DNA of 64,000 bases from Xanthomonas cassavae CFBP 4642 (GCF_000454545.1 NZ_CM002139.1:2494269-2558268), one strand, 5' to 3'. Shown: positions 30,001-38,307, counted from the stretch's first letter. Notes: generated by a model not told the origin, from the sequence alone. Translations and numbers: made by a program.

Positions 30001-31136
30001 TGCAGTTTTGCCTCGACCTGGTCGAGGCGCTGCTGTAGGCGCCGCGCATGCCGCCGACAGCGCTCGGCATGCGTGCGTTGCAGGGTCAGCATGTTCTCGT
30101 TGCGCCCCAGCCGTGGACGCAGTGCCTCGATTTCTCGGTTTCGTTCTGCGGCAAGGTGCGAGCCGAGCGTGCGAGACGCCGGCATGTTGGCAGAGCTGCC
30201 TGCTTGATCTGACTGCAACGCATCGCGTGCTTGCGCATACGCGCTTCGCAATTGATCGATCTCCGCGTTAGCTTTCGCAAGTGCTTGCTCTGCTTGTGCT
30301 GCCTGTGCCGAGCCGCGGCCGAAAAACACCGCTTTGGCCAGCGCATCGCTGCGCGCGCGCGCCGGCTGATCGCCCGGTAGCGCGTTCAATACCGCGCGTG
30401 CGGAGAGGATGTCCGACTCGAGATCGTGGATCGCGGCCGCCACGGCATCAGTCTGCCCATTGCATCCATGCAGCTGTTGCAGCAGTTCGGCACGTTCGCG
30501 CGTCAGCGCGTTGATGCTGTCGCTGAGGTTGGCGGCGCGCCGGGCTCTCAGGGCCAACTGCTCGCGTGCAGCCTGTAGCGTTTGTGCATGCGCGTAGGTC
30601 AGTTCGTCCTGGCGACGCCGGGAGATGCGTGCGGCCAGGTCGTTGTTGGATTGCTCCAGGCGGGCGATCAGCGCCTCATTGAGATGCTGGGTGGCATCGG
30701 ACAGCAGCGGGGCTGCTCGCAAATCACGGGCGGCATCGGCGTTGCGATCCGATGGGCCGGCTGGTGTGTCCCGCTCGTACTGCACCGAGGAATAGCGCAG
30801 CAGGCTCGTATGTGGTTCTGGAGCACCGCTACTGAGCCCCAATCGCTCTGCGGCCTTCCTGCAGGGCCGCGGGAGAGCGTGTTTGCGTTTGGGAGCGGCC
30901 TTCAATCCGGGGTCGACGACGCTTGGCTGTCTTGCTTGCTCAAGCAGCGTCGCGGACCAACCCAGCGGATCTTCCTGTGCCTGGATCAGTTCCGCCTCGA
31001 ACGCGCATGGGTCCGGAGTCGCCAATTTGTTGTGCGTCTGCCGCTGCGCAGAAGGCTTGGATGGATGCGCGATGGTCTCGGCCATCCCTGGAAGACAAGC
31101 GGCGATGACGGAAGGGAGAAGCGGAATGCGGGGCAT
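27081..31136 (-). CDS. xopZ: Type III secretion effector, XopZ (HopAS) family
   Basis: Large hydrophilic protein of 1,351 residues. It has no signal peptide for the Sec system and a Ser/Pro-rich N-terminus (AHPSKPSAQRQ). Long coiled-coil segments lie at about 150-400 (RRQDELTYAHAQTLQAAREQ, AEQALAKANAEIDQL, RRLQQRLDQVEAKLQQ). A helical middle is followed by a region rich in alternating beta-strand-like segments at about 940-1190 (GLGLKLSAGG, TGLSLQIGRQ). Recognised as XopZ from length, composition and its known place near lolA in Xanthomonas. Support comes from a PIP-box-like element and a -10 box upstream. ATG 31136 is chosen; a TTG at 31205 would extend it by 23 residues. The biochemical function is unknown. 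Confidence 0.75.
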   Translation of the reverse strand: MPRIPLLPSVIAACLPGMAETIAHPSKPSAQRQTHNKLATPDPCAFEAELIQAQEDPLGWSATLLEQARQPSVVDPGLKAAPKRKHALPRPCRKAAERLGLSSGAPEPHTSLLRYSSVQYERDTPAGPSDRNADAARDLRAAPLLSDATQHLNEALIARLEQSNNDLAARISRRRQDELTYAHAQTLQAAREQLALRARRAANLSDSINALTRERAELLQQLHGCNGQTDAVAAAIHDLESDILSARAVLNALPGDQPARARSDALAKAVFFGRGSAQAAQAEQALAKANAEIDQLRSAYAQARDALQSDQAGSSANMPASRTLGSHLAAERNREIEALRPRLGRNENMLTLQRTHAERCRRHARRLQQRLDQVEAKLQQARHSSRINTEELWQHEQTVSTLEAANGDMRRMVEHAAAQPPADEARPVAADIFANTMEALLEALPGFGEETIDPVSRQVLRAWADGLHGRSAAFGSDALQPVDALRIALQALAIASGGDATAAADVLRRLGVVQLRELIPPPQVSIAAEAVQPMETLTACVGLLASVPRGMQVLSHMLREEPTPPSRECLEAAQIHLRASHRLALTPDAEQAERTWLGDAQMGARHAVHGNSPLQGLQSATDAQRSAFHAFRNGYETTRAGSPYARVNACLQMFAQWAVAGSGRRGKRALNPFNALELGMKVGASEALPTAVRRANDAFREAAGHLTSWLVARRQIQLAGGRMPSQDELAMQALLEYTQWLPHEQNATDLTFTAKVLGTIERRGQELQRSVAASVNETDDLQLAACHPAIASAWVALRAGRMRLPETLRLIQRGLLDHAGQPSDLPVGAASLDVELASHARNHFHRAIGHASRLLHEGDTSRVRSPRALFECLRNLMERLEWRDKLRLTEQRVIGLNTTPLSAALAIIPSGLGLKLSAGGQTSSDRSVEIYMGRTGLSLQIGRQKARQFNASTGISAGVLLPGTEHAPVGITGAAEWRIKKESGTEHGVQIRVPRRGKGQELEQRAQFLAMFEHLLQLAEQSGGDAGRLSERDFLGELLAHHPSITVGLIGHADRNASATESSLSVAAGVRMGNMDGRPRRATLGASLGVKARREASRSQTPIEGYMTMVLKDSSAQSRVEIAGRASASVVARQWTHPSTGNAPPTPAARLSMATLDLGYSRELRSAGSNTFSTLWMFNNEIDPVRTDRGFEFFNFASFEREVKRNWQLWIHYGISKLQGKVDDQRLYMVAERQLQDFIDRVRLHMQDNKFASLIVDWVLQAEAAPRLDALRAQAQLLRIAGCEAQAAEADRAFDELISHPSIWEPTILILREKGKRQRERGLDFFIKRQTNHAAEASRTVGQWIPYEPVP

Positions 31137-31232
31137 GGTGAAATCTGTACGCTGAACCTGATGCTTGCGCTGGCGCAGCTCGTGGCCGATGCGGAATGCC
31201 GGCAAGCGATTGCGGTCACTCGTTACTCAGTA

Positions 31233-31294
31233 ACAGTATTGCGTTGCGCAGTCGATGCGTTGCACCTGAGCGAAGTGGTCGCTTGGAAAGAGAA
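31233..31294 (-). promoter_or_regulatory. Imperfect PIP box with -10 element for xopZ (HrpX-type)
   Basis: On the minus strand TTCTC-N15-TTCGC spans 31294-31270, one base off the consensus TTCGB-N15-TTCGB. A -10-like TACTGT lies at 31238-31233, 31 bases after the second half-site, in the 30-32 range known for HrpX-regulated promoters. Predicted transcription starts near 31226, about 90 bases ahead of ATG 31136. Confidence 0.7.
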
Positions 31295-31362
31295 CGTCGG
31301 CGTCTCAGCGATGGCCGAACACTGCGTGGTGGAACGTCCGGCGCAGGCCGTAGAATGAAGGG

Positions 31363-32736
31363 GTGAGCAAAGCCAAACGCCCCGACTCGATCACACCCGA
31401 TCTGCTGCATGTCGATCGCAGCGCCATGGGGCCCCTGGCAGAGCGGATGCGGCCGCGCACGCTTGACGAGATGGTGGGTCAGAAGCGATTGCTGGCTCCC
31501 GACAGCGCCTTGCGGCGCGCGGTCGAATCCGGGCGCGTGCACTCGATGATCCTGTGGGGCCCGCCGGGATGCGGCAAGACCACATTGGCCTTGTTGCTGG
31601 CGCACTACGCAGACGCCGAATTCAAGGCGATCTCGGCCGTCCTCTCCGGCTTGCCGGAAGTGCGGCAGGTGCTGGCAGAGGCGGCGCAGCGTTTTGCCGG
31701 TGGCCGCCGCACCGTGTTGTTCGTCGATGAGGTGCATCGCTTCAACAAGGCCCAGCAGGATGCGTTCTTGCCGCATATCGAACGCGGCACGATTTTGTTC
31801 GTGGGTGCGACCACTGAAAACCCGTCCTTCGAGTTGAACTCAGCGTTGTTGTCGCGTTGCCGCGTGCATGTGCTGGAAGGCGTGTCGCCGCAGGATATTG
31901 TCGAAGCCTTGCAGCGTGCCTTGCGCGATGCCGAGCGCGGCTTGGGGACGGAGACGATCCGGGTCAGCGAAGCGTCGCTGCTGGAAATCGCCAGCGCCGC
32001 CGACGGCGATGTGCGTCGGGCACTGACGCTGTTGGAAATTGCCGCGGAACTGGCGGCAGGCGAGGGTGGCGAGATTACGCCGCAGACGTTGCTGCAGGTG
32101 CTGGCCGACCGTACGCGCCGCTTCGACAAGAACGGCGAGCAGTTCTACGACCAGATTTCGGCGTTGCATAAGTCCGTACGCAGTTCCAACCCGGATGCAG
32201 CGCTGTATTGGCTGACGCGCATGCTCGATGGCGGGTGCGACCCTGCGTATCTGGCGCGTCGGTTGACCCGCATGGCGATCGAGGACATTGGCCTGGCCGA
32301 TCCGCGCGCGCAGAGCATGGCGCTAGAAGCCTGGGACATCTACGAGCGCCTCGGCAGCCCGGAAGGCGAGTTGGCATTCGCACAGCTGGTGCTGTACCTG
32401 GCCAGCACCGCCAAATCCAACGCCGGCTATGCTGCCTTCAACCAGGCCAAGGCCGAAGTGCGCGCCACCGGCACGCAGGAGGTACCACTGCATCTGCGCA
32501 ACGCACCGACAACGTTGATGAAGACGCTGGGCTACGGCCAGGATTACCAATACGACCATGATGCCGAGGGCGGCATCGCGCTGGATCAGACCGGCTTCCC
32601 CGATGCGATGGGCGAGCGCGTGTACTACAATCCGGTGCCGCGCGGGATGGAGATCAAGCTGAAGGAAAAGCTCGATCGGCTGCGTGAGGCGCGCGCGCAG
32701 GCACGGGCTGACAAGGCCGACAAGCCCACGGCATAA
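31363..32736 (+). CDS. rarA: Replication-associated recombination protein RarA (MgsA)
   Basis: AAA+ clamp-loader-like ATPase that acts at stalled replication forks with SSB. 457 residues with Walker A GPPGCGKTT, Walker B VLFVDEVHRF, sensor 1 GATTENPSF and a C-terminal MgsA domain (SNPDAALYWLTRMLDGGCDP, KSNAGYAAFNQAK). The start is GTG 31363; the upstream xopZ promoter runs the other way. It is followed at once by a fluoride riboswitch and crcB. Confidence 0.95.
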   Translation: MSKAKRPDSITPDLLHVDRSAMGPLAERMRPRTLDEMVGQKRLLAPDSALRRAVESGRVHSMILWGPPGCGKTTLALLLAHYADAEFKAISAVLSGLPEVRQVLAEAAQRFAGGRRTVLFVDEVHRFNKAQQDAFLPHIERGTILFVGATTENPSFELNSALLSRCRVHVLEGVSPQDIVEALQRALRDAERGLGTETIRVSEASLLEIASAADGDVRRALTLLEIAAELAAGEGGEITPQTLLQVLADRTRRFDKNGEQFYDQISALHKSVRSSNPDAALYWLTRMLDGGCDPAYLARRLTRMAIEDIGLADPRAQSMALEAWDIYERLGSPEGELAFAQLVLYLASTAKSNAGYAAFNQAKAEVRATGTQEVPLHLRNAPTTLMKTLGYGQDYQYDHDAEGGIALDQTGFPDAMGERVYYNPVPRGMEIKLKEKLDRLREARAQARADKADKPTA

Positions 32737-32744
32737 TCGGCCGC

Positions 32745-32802
32745 ACAGGAGATGGCATTCCTCCTCGAGCCGCACGCACCCTGCGCGCTGGTGATGCCTG
32801 CC
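32745..32802 (+). ncRNA. Fluoride riboswitch (crcB motif)
   Basis: GGAGATGGCATTCCTCC (32748-32764) is the conserved 5' part of the crcB motif: stem GGAG/CTCC with the ATGGCATT loop. A hairpin follows (about 32770-32788), then GGTGATGCCTG (32790-32800), whose ATGCC pairs with GGCAT to make the pseudoknot. A GC-rich hairpin, CCTGCC..GGCAGG (32797-32822), overlaps the 3' ATGCC and would compete with it, a plausible expression platform. There is no T-run after it, so control may be by another route than intrinsic termination. It lies 8 bp after rarA and about 115 bp before crcB. Confidence 0.85.
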
Positions 32803-32915
32803 CGCCCCGCCGGGGCGGCAGGTCTGTGCCCCGGCATCGCTCTTGACTCAGGAAGGATGAGGCCGATGTTGCACATTTTTTTGTCGAAGACACGCTTTGG
32901 TCGCGGGGTGCGCGC

Positions 32916-33317
32916 ATGAATGCACCGGTGTGGTGGCAACAGCTGGTGCTGGCGATGACCGGTGGCGCACTGGGATCGGGCTTGCGTTTTGCGATCGGTG
33001 CCTCGTTGATCCAGCGCTTCGGCACCGGCTTCCCGTGGGGAACGCTGACGGTGAATCTGCTCGGGTCGTTCGTGGCCGGCGTGTTGCTGGTCTGGCTGGA
33101 TGCACGCGGGCCCTCGAGCTGGCCGCTGCGGGCCTTGTTGATCGTCGGCGTGATCGGTGGGCTGACCACGTTTTCGTCGCTGATGATGGAGTGCCTGGTG
33201 TTTGCGCGCACCGACCGCTCGACGATGATCGGCATCTATCTGGCGGTGACCTTGCTGGCTGGACTGGCGCTGGTCTTTGCAGGTGCGCGGACCGGTCAAT
33301 GGTTGGTGGCGCGCTGA
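32916..33317 (+). CDS. crcB: Fluoride channel CrcB/Fluc
   Basis: 133-residue membrane protein with four predicted spans; it works as an antiparallel dimer exporting fluoride. Family motifs seen are [22 protein letters not shown] (the key Asn of the pore) and GGLTTFSS (the Phe/Thr track). ATG 32916 has GGGGTG just upstream. Regulation by the fluoride riboswitch 115 bp upstream is strongly implied. Confidence 0.96.
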   Translation: MNAPVWWQQLVLAMTGGALGSGLRFAIGASLIQRFGTGFPWGTLTVNLLGSFVAGVLLVWLDARGPSSWPLRALLIVGVIGGLTTFSSLMMECLVFARTDRSTMIGIYLAVTLLAGLALVFAGARTGQWLVAR

Positions 33318-33628
33318 GCGCCGCTAGTTGGTCGCGGGGTCTGCGGCGTACCTATTGCAACTAGATCGACGGCTTCAGTCGCCGCGGCGACATGACCATT
33401 GCATCAGAATGCAATGCATAGCGTTTCAATGGGCACGCGGGGGATATGCGTTGGATCGCCACGACTTTGGCAAGACCGCATTGATCGAGAAAGAAAAGGG
33501 CGTGCTTGCGCACGCCCTTTTGGTGACGGCATGGCGATTTAATCGCTAAAGCCTGATATCGGCGGGTCGATTACACAGACGGAAACACCAGGTCGACCCG
33601 GAAGGCCGACCCCGCGCTTCAACGTGCC
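33318..33628. other. Convergent gap between crcB and thiolase
   Basis: 311 bp without a supported gene. It holds a bidirectional terminator (33494-33521) and otherwise nothing I can interpret. Confidence 0.6.
33494..33521 (+). terminator. Bidirectional intrinsic terminator
   Basis: AAAAGGGCGTGC-TTGC-GCACGCCCTTTT. A 12-bp perfect stem whose flanking A and T runs serve both strands, between convergent crcB and the thiolase gene. Confidence 0.85.
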
Positions 33629-34834
33629 TTACAGCGCTTCGATGATGCCCGCAGCGCCCATGCCGGTGCCGATGCACATGGTGACCATGCCGTACTTCTG
33701 CTGACGACGGCGCAGGCCATGCACCAGCGTGGCGGCACGGATCGCGCCGGTGGCGCCCAGCGGGTGGCCCAGTGCAATCGCGCCGCCCAGCGGATTGACC
33801 TTGGATGGATCCAGCTCGCTGTCGCGGATCACGGCCAACGCCTGTGCGGCGAAGGCTTCGTTGAGCTCGATCCAGTCGAGCTGGTCCTTGGTCAGCCCGG
33901 CCTGCTTGAGCGCCTTTGGAATCGCGGCGATCGGGCCGATACCCATCACTTCCGGGCGCACGCCAGCGACCGAGAAGCTGACAAAACGCGCAAGCGGGGT
34001 GAGGCCGTAGTCCTTGATCGCCTGCTCGGAGGCCAGCAGCACGGCACCGGCGCCATCGCTCATCTGCGAAGAATTACCCGCGGTGACGCTACCGCCGAAC
34101 TGGCCGTTGCGGAACACCGGGCGCAGCTTGGCCAGGCCTTCCAGCGAGCTGTCCGGGCGCGGGCCTTCGTCGGTGTCGACCAGGCGCTTGCGCAGGGCGA
34201 CGACATTGCCGGCCAGGTCGGGCTGGTGCGAATGGATCTCATACGGGATGATCTCGTCGCGGAACTCGCCGGCGGCGATCGCGGCGATGGCCTTCTGGTG
34301 CGAGGCCAGCGCGAATGCATCCTGATCCTCACGCGAGACCTTCCATTCTTCGGCCACCTTCTCGGCGGTGATGCCCATGCCATAGGCAATGGCCACGTGA
34401 TCGTCGGCGAACACGCTCGGCGACATCGCGACCTTGTTGCCCATCATCGGCACCATCGACATCGACTCGGTACCGCCGGCCAGCATCAGGTCGGCGTTGC
34501 CCAGACGGATCTGGTCGGCCGCCATCGCCACGGCCTGGATGCCGGACGAGCAGAAGCGGTTGATGGTCTGGCCAGCCACGCTGTTGGGCAGGCCGGCCAG
34601 CAGCACGCCGATGCGCGCCACGTTCATGCCTTGCTCGCCCTCGGGCATGGCGCAGCCGATGATGGCGTCGTCGATGCGCGACAGATCGATCCCCGGCGCC
34701 TGCGCCACGACTGCACGCAACACGTGCGCCAGCATGTCGTCAGGACGGGTATTGCGGAACACGCCCTTGGGCGCCTTGCCGACCGGGGTACGGGTGGCGG
34801 CGACGATGTAGGCTTCTTGAATCTGCTTGCTCAT
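33629..34834 (-). CDS. Acetyl-CoA C-acyltransferase (3-ketoacyl-CoA thiolase)
   Basis: Last step of beta-oxidation: cleaves 3-ketoacyl-CoA with CoA to acetyl-CoA. 401 residues. Active-site Cys in NRFCSSGIQAVAMAAD (about residue 92), His in GGAIALGHPLGATG and the second Cys in CIGTGMGAAG. It follows the multifunctional FadB-like gene in the same direction with 164 bp of GGGATT repeats between, so probably one operon. The product corresponds to FadA or FadI; I do not choose between the symbols. Confidence 0.95.
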   Translation of the reverse strand: MSKQIQEAYIVAATRTPVGKAPKGVFRNTRPDDMLAHVLRAVVAQAPGIDLSRIDDAIIGCAMPEGEQGMNVARIGVLLAGLPNSVAGQTINRFCSSGIQAVAMAADQIRLGNADLMLAGGTESMSMVPMMGNKVAMSPSVFADDHVAIAYGMGITAEKVAEEWKVSREDQDAFALASHQKAIAAIAAGEFRDEIIPYEIHSHQPDLAGNVVALRKRLVDTDEGPRPDSSLEGLAKLRPVFRNGQFGGSVTAGNSSQMSDGAGAVLLASEQAIKDYGLTPLARFVSFSVAGVRPEVMGIGPIAAIPKALKQAGLTKDQLDWIELNEAFAAQALAVIRDSELDPSKVNPLGGAIALGHPLGATGAIRAATLVHGLRRRQQKYGMVTMCIGTGMGAAGIIEAL

Positions 34835-34851
34835 TTGGCTATCTCCGATAG

Positions 34852-35003
34852 CCGGGATTCGGGATTTGGGATTTGGGATTCGTCAAAGCGAATCCCAATG
34901 TCCGAATGGTCCAACCCGGCGGATGAATTTGGTGGAAGCGAAGGTCGTGCAGGACTGGGGAATCGCCGTTGCGAATCCCCAATCCCGAATCACCAATCTC
35001 AGT
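34852..35003. repeat. GGGATT-type intergenic repeats
   Basis: GGGATTCGGGATTTGGGATT (about 34855-34874) and the inverted form GCGAATCCCCAATCCCGAATC near 34973-34993 flank the middle of the gap. The family is the same as at 1803-1925. Confidence 0.6.
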
Positions 35004-37434
35004 TCCTCAACGGCTTTCCCGTCTTGAGCATGTGCCCAATCCGCGCCTGGGTCTTTTCCTGCTGGGCCAGTTCGACGAAGTGCTTGCGCTCCAGCTTGAG
35101 CAGCCATTCTTCGTCCACCAGCGCGCCGCGATCGACTTCGCCGCCGCAGACCACCGTGGCGATGCGGGTGGCGATCTCGTAGTCGTAGTCGCTGATGAAA
35201 CGGCCTTCCAGCATGTTGACCAGCAGCATCTTGAAGGTGGCGATACCCACATCGCCGGCGACCTGGATGCGGCGTGCCGGCAGCGGGGCGCGGTAGCCGC
35301 CCTCGGCCAGGGCGCGCGCTTCGGCCTTGGCGATGTGCAGGCTCTCGTAGCTGTTGAACACGACCTTGTCAGTGGCGCGCAGCAGGCCCAGTTCCTGCGC
35401 ATTGACGGCCGAATTGGAGACCTTGGCCATCGCCACGGTTTCGAAGGTCTTCTTCAGCTCGGCGAAGACATCGCCGCCCGGACCCGCCGCAACCGAAGCG
35501 CGTGCAGCGATCTCCTTCAGGCCACCACCGGCCGGCAGCAGGCCGACGCCGGCTTCCACCAGGCCGATGTAGCTCTCCAGCGAGGCCACGGTCTTGGCGC
35601 TGTGCATCTGGAACTCACAACCGCCGCCCAGCGCCAGCCCGCGCACAGCCGAAATCACCGGCACCTGCGCGTACTTGATGCGCTGGCTGGTGGCCTGGAA
35701 GTTGGCGACCAGCGCTTCGAATGCATCGACCTTGCCGGCCTGCAGCAGACCCAGCGCGCCGGCCAGATCGGCGCCGGCAGAGAAGGGCTCCTTCTGCTGC
35801 CAGATCACCAATCCGGCGAAGTCCTTCTCCGCGCGGCCCACCACTTCCTGCAGGCCATTGAGCACGTGGTCGGAAACGGTGTTCATCTTGGTCTTGAAGC
35901 TGACCACGGCGATGTCGTCGCCGTCATGCCACATGCGCACGCCGTCGTTTTCGAACACGGTCTCGCCCGGCGAGAACTTCTCGCCCAGCAGCGGGTCCGG
36001 GAAACGCTGGCGCTTGTACACCGGCAGTGCCGAGCGCGGCAGCTTGGCGTCGCGTGCCGGGCTGTACGAGCCTTCGGCACCATGCACGCCATCGCGACCA
36101 TCGAACACCCAGTTCGGCAGCGGCGCGCTGCTCATGCTTTTGCCGTTGGAGATATCTTCGGCAATCCACTGCGCCACCTGCTTCCAGCCGGCGGCCTGCC
36201 AGGTTTCGAACGGGCCCAGCGACCAGCCGTAGCCCCAACGGATCGCCAGGTCCACGTCGCGCGCGGTCTCGGCGATATCGGCCAGGTGATAGGCGCTGTA
36301 ATGGAACAGGTCGCGGAAGGTGGCCCACAGGAACTGCGCCTGCGGGTGCTGGCTTTCGCGCAGCTTGGCGAACTTTTCGGCCGGGTTCTTGATCTTGAGG
36401 ATCTCGATCACTTCCGGCGCAGCGGCCCGGTCAGCCGGACGATAGGGACTTGCGGATCCCTCCGCAGAAGCCTGGTCATCCTTGGCCAGACTCTTCAAAT
36501 TTTCCAGATCAAGCACCACGATGTCCTTGCCCACCTTGCGGAAGATGCCGGCGCCGACCTTCTGGCCCAGCGCGCCTTTGGCGATCAGCGCGTCCAGCCA
36601 CTTCGGCGAGGTGAAGTACCGGTGCCACGGGTCGTCTGGCAGCGTATCGCCCATGGTCTTGATGACGTGCGCCATGGTGTCCAGGCCGACCACATCGGAG
36701 GTGCGGTAGGTCGCCGACTTCGGGCGGCCGACCAGTGGGCCGGTCAGGCCGTCCACTTCATCGAAGCCCAGGCCGAACTCCTGCGTGTGGTGAATGGTGG
36801 ACAGGATCGAGAACACGCCGATGCGGTTGCCGATGAAGTTCGGTGTGTCCTTGGCATACACCACGCCCTTGCCGAGCGTGGTCACCAGGAACGCTTCCAG
36901 GCCTTCCAGCACGGCCTTGTCGGTGCCCTTGGCCGGGATCAGCTCGGCCAGGTGCATGTAGCGCGGCGGGTTGAAGAAATGCACGCCGCAGAAACGGTGG
37001 CGCAACTGCTCGGGCAGCACGTCCGACAGCTTGTTGATGCCCAGGCCCGAGGTGTTGGAGGCCAGCACCGCATGCTCGGAGACGAACGGCGCGATCTTCT
37101 TGTACAGGTCCTGCTTCCAGTCCATCCGCTCGGCGATCGCCTCGATGATCAGATCGCAATCGCGCAGCTGCTCCAGGCCGCTGCTGTCATCGGACGTGCC
37201 ATAGTTGGCCGGGGTGATCGCTTCGGCCAGCGCCTTGCTGGCGAGCGGGGCGGGACTGAGCTTGCCCAGGTTGGCGATGGCCTTGAGCACGATGCCGTCG
37301 GCCGGACCGTCCTTGGCAGGCAGGTCGAACAGCACGGTGTCGACGCCGGCATTGGTGAGGTGCGCGGCGATCTGCGCGCCCATGACGCCGGCACCGAGCA
37401 CGGCGGCGCGACGAACTAGCAATGGATTGGACAT
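34999..37434 (-). CDS. 3-hydroxyacyl-CoA dehydrogenase/enoyl-CoA hydratase fusion
   Basis: Bifunctional beta-oxidation enzyme of 811 residues. The order is dehydrogenase first (Rossmann motif GAGVMGAQIAAH at about 14-25; HFFNPPRYMHLAE; second dehydrogenase domain around 190-320) and a crotonase/hydratase domain after about residue 480 (SAGADLAGAL; RGLALGGGCEFQMHSA; EAGVGLLPAGGG). E. coli FadB has the opposite order, so this resembles the FadN type. It lies between tetR and the thiolase in one direction, with 24 bp from tetR. Confidence 0.92.
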   Translation of the reverse strand: MSNPLLVRRAAVLGAGVMGAQIAAHLTNAGVDTVLFDLPAKDGPADGIVLKAIANLGKLSPAPLASKALAEAITPANYGTSDDSSGLEQLRDCDLIIEAIAERMDWKQDLYKKIAPFVSEHAVLASNTSGLGINKLSDVLPEQLRHRFCGVHFFNPPRYMHLAELIPAKGTDKAVLEGLEAFLVTTLGKGVVYAKDTPNFIGNRIGVFSILSTIHHTQEFGLGFDEVDGLTGPLVGRPKSATYRTSDVVGLDTMAHVIKTMGDTLPDDPWHRYFTSPKWLDALIAKGALGQKVGAGIFRKVGKDIVVLDLENLKSLAKDDQASAEGSASPYRPADRAAAPEVIEILKIKNPAEKFAKLRESQHPQAQFLWATFRDLFHYSAYHLADIAETARDVDLAIRWGYGWSLGPFETWQAAGWKQVAQWIAEDISNGKSMSSAPLPNWVFDGRDGVHGAEGSYSPARDAKLPRSALPVYKRQRFPDPLLGEKFSPGETVFENDGVRMWHDGDDIAVVSFKTKMNTVSDHVLNGLQEVVGRAEKDFAGLVIWQQKEPFSAGADLAGALGLLQAGKVDAFEALVANFQATSQRIKYAQVPVISAVRGLALGGGCEFQMHSAKTVASLESYIGLVEAGVGLLPAGGGLKEIAARASVAAGPGGDVFAELKKTFETVAMAKVSNSAVNAQELGLLRATDKVVFNSYESLHIAKAEARALAEGGYRAPLPARRIQVAGDVGIATFKMLLVNMLEGRFISDYDYEIATRIATVVCGGEVDRGALVDEEWLLKLERKHFVELAQQEKTQARIGHMLKTGKPLRN

Positions 37435-37458
37435 AGCAATAGCCTCTTGGTGGAACGT

Positions 37459-38091
37459 TTACGGTGTGGAATGAGCACGGAAACCGGGTTCCGCGAAACG
37501 AATGAGTTCGCGCGCCGCGCGGGCGCGGTGGTCGGCCTCGCTGACGCCGGCCGGGCGCTTGATCAGGCCGAAATCGGCCATGGCATAGGTCAGCGCACCG
37601 GCCAGGAAGTCCAGCCGCCAGTACAGCTCCTCCTTGCTCAGGCCCGGCACGCAGGCGGCGATGGCCTTGCCGAATTCGCGCAGCACATGCCCGTAGTGGT
37701 CGGACAGGAACTTGCGCAGGTTGTCGTTCTTTTCGGCATAGGCGCGGGCGATCACGCGCACGAAGGCGCCGCCGTTCTGGCGGTCCTGCGCCATCGCCAG
37801 CGCGGGCTCGACGAACGCCGCCAGCACCGCGGTGAGTTCGCCGGGCTGCGACTTCTTCGCCGCTTCCAGCTGCTGCAGCCGTACGGTGGTCATCTCGTCC
37901 ATGCGCCGGCGGAACACCTCGTTGACCAGGTTTTCCTTGGAGCCGAAGTGGTAGTTGACCGCGGCGATGTTGACGTCGGCCTGGGTGGTGAGTTGGCGCA
38001 GCGAGGTGCCGGCAAATCCATGCTGGGCGAACAGCTCCTCGGCCGCACCGAGAATGCGGTCCTTGGTGGAGAAGTGGGCTGGCTTGGGCAT
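37459..38091 (-). CDS. TetR-family repressor of the beta-oxidation operon
   Basis: 210 residues with an N-terminal helix-turn-helix (ILGAAEELFAQHGFAGTSLRQL, NVAAVNYHFGS-like NIAAVNYHFGSKENLV) and a C-terminal ligand-binding domain (DUF1956-like/CecR-like). ATG 38091 is chosen; a TTG at 38109 is possible. A palindromic operator overlaps the region just before the start, so autorepression together with the downstream enzymes is likely. The ligand is probably an acyl-CoA, inferred from the neighbours only. Confidence 0.85.
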   Translation of the reverse strand: MPKPAHFSTKDRILGAAEELFAQHGFAGTSLRQLTTQADVNIAAVNYHFGSKENLVNEVFRRRMDEMTTVRLQQLEAAKKSQPGELTAVLAAFVEPALAMAQDRQNGGAFVRVIARAYAEKNDNLRKFLSDHYGHVLREFGKAIAACVPGLSKEELYWRLDFLAGALTYAMADFGLIKRPAGVSEADHRARAARELIRFAEPGFRAHSTP

Positions 38092-38109
38092 GCGTCGGGT
38101 CAGGCTCAA

Positions 38110-38125
38110 TCAAACGATTGTTTGA
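38110..38125. promoter_or_regulatory. Probable TetR operator
   Basis: Perfect inverted repeat TCAAAC-GATT-GTTTGA, 19 bp ahead of the TetR start. Palindromes of this TCAAAC/GTTTGA type are common operators of TetR regulators. It probably overlaps the promoter of the fatty-acid operon. Confidence 0.6.
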
Positions 38126-38236
38126 GTCTACGGCCAGGATCGTGCACTGGTCATGCGGCACTGCAGCACGATTCAGGGGGCGGTATGCAAACAAATGGCC
38201 AACGAGATAGAATTGACCATCGCAAAGAAGCCTAAG

Positions 38237-38261
38237 CCCGCGTTTTGACGCGGGTTTTTTT
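38237..38261 (+). terminator. Intrinsic terminator upstream of ndk
   Basis: CCCGCGT-TTTG-ACGCGGG followed by seven T. It points toward ndk, but the nearest upstream gene runs the other way, so what it terminates is unclear (see findings). Confidence 0.75.
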
Positions 38262-38307
38262 CATGATAACCTCGGGCCTTCAGTGGCCCGCCCAACGGAG
38301 AATTCCC

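Noticed and set aside
31137..31205. TTG start for XopZ, adding 23 residues
   Set aside because: A TTG start without a ribosome site is less likely than ATG 31136, though the predicted transcription start would allow it.
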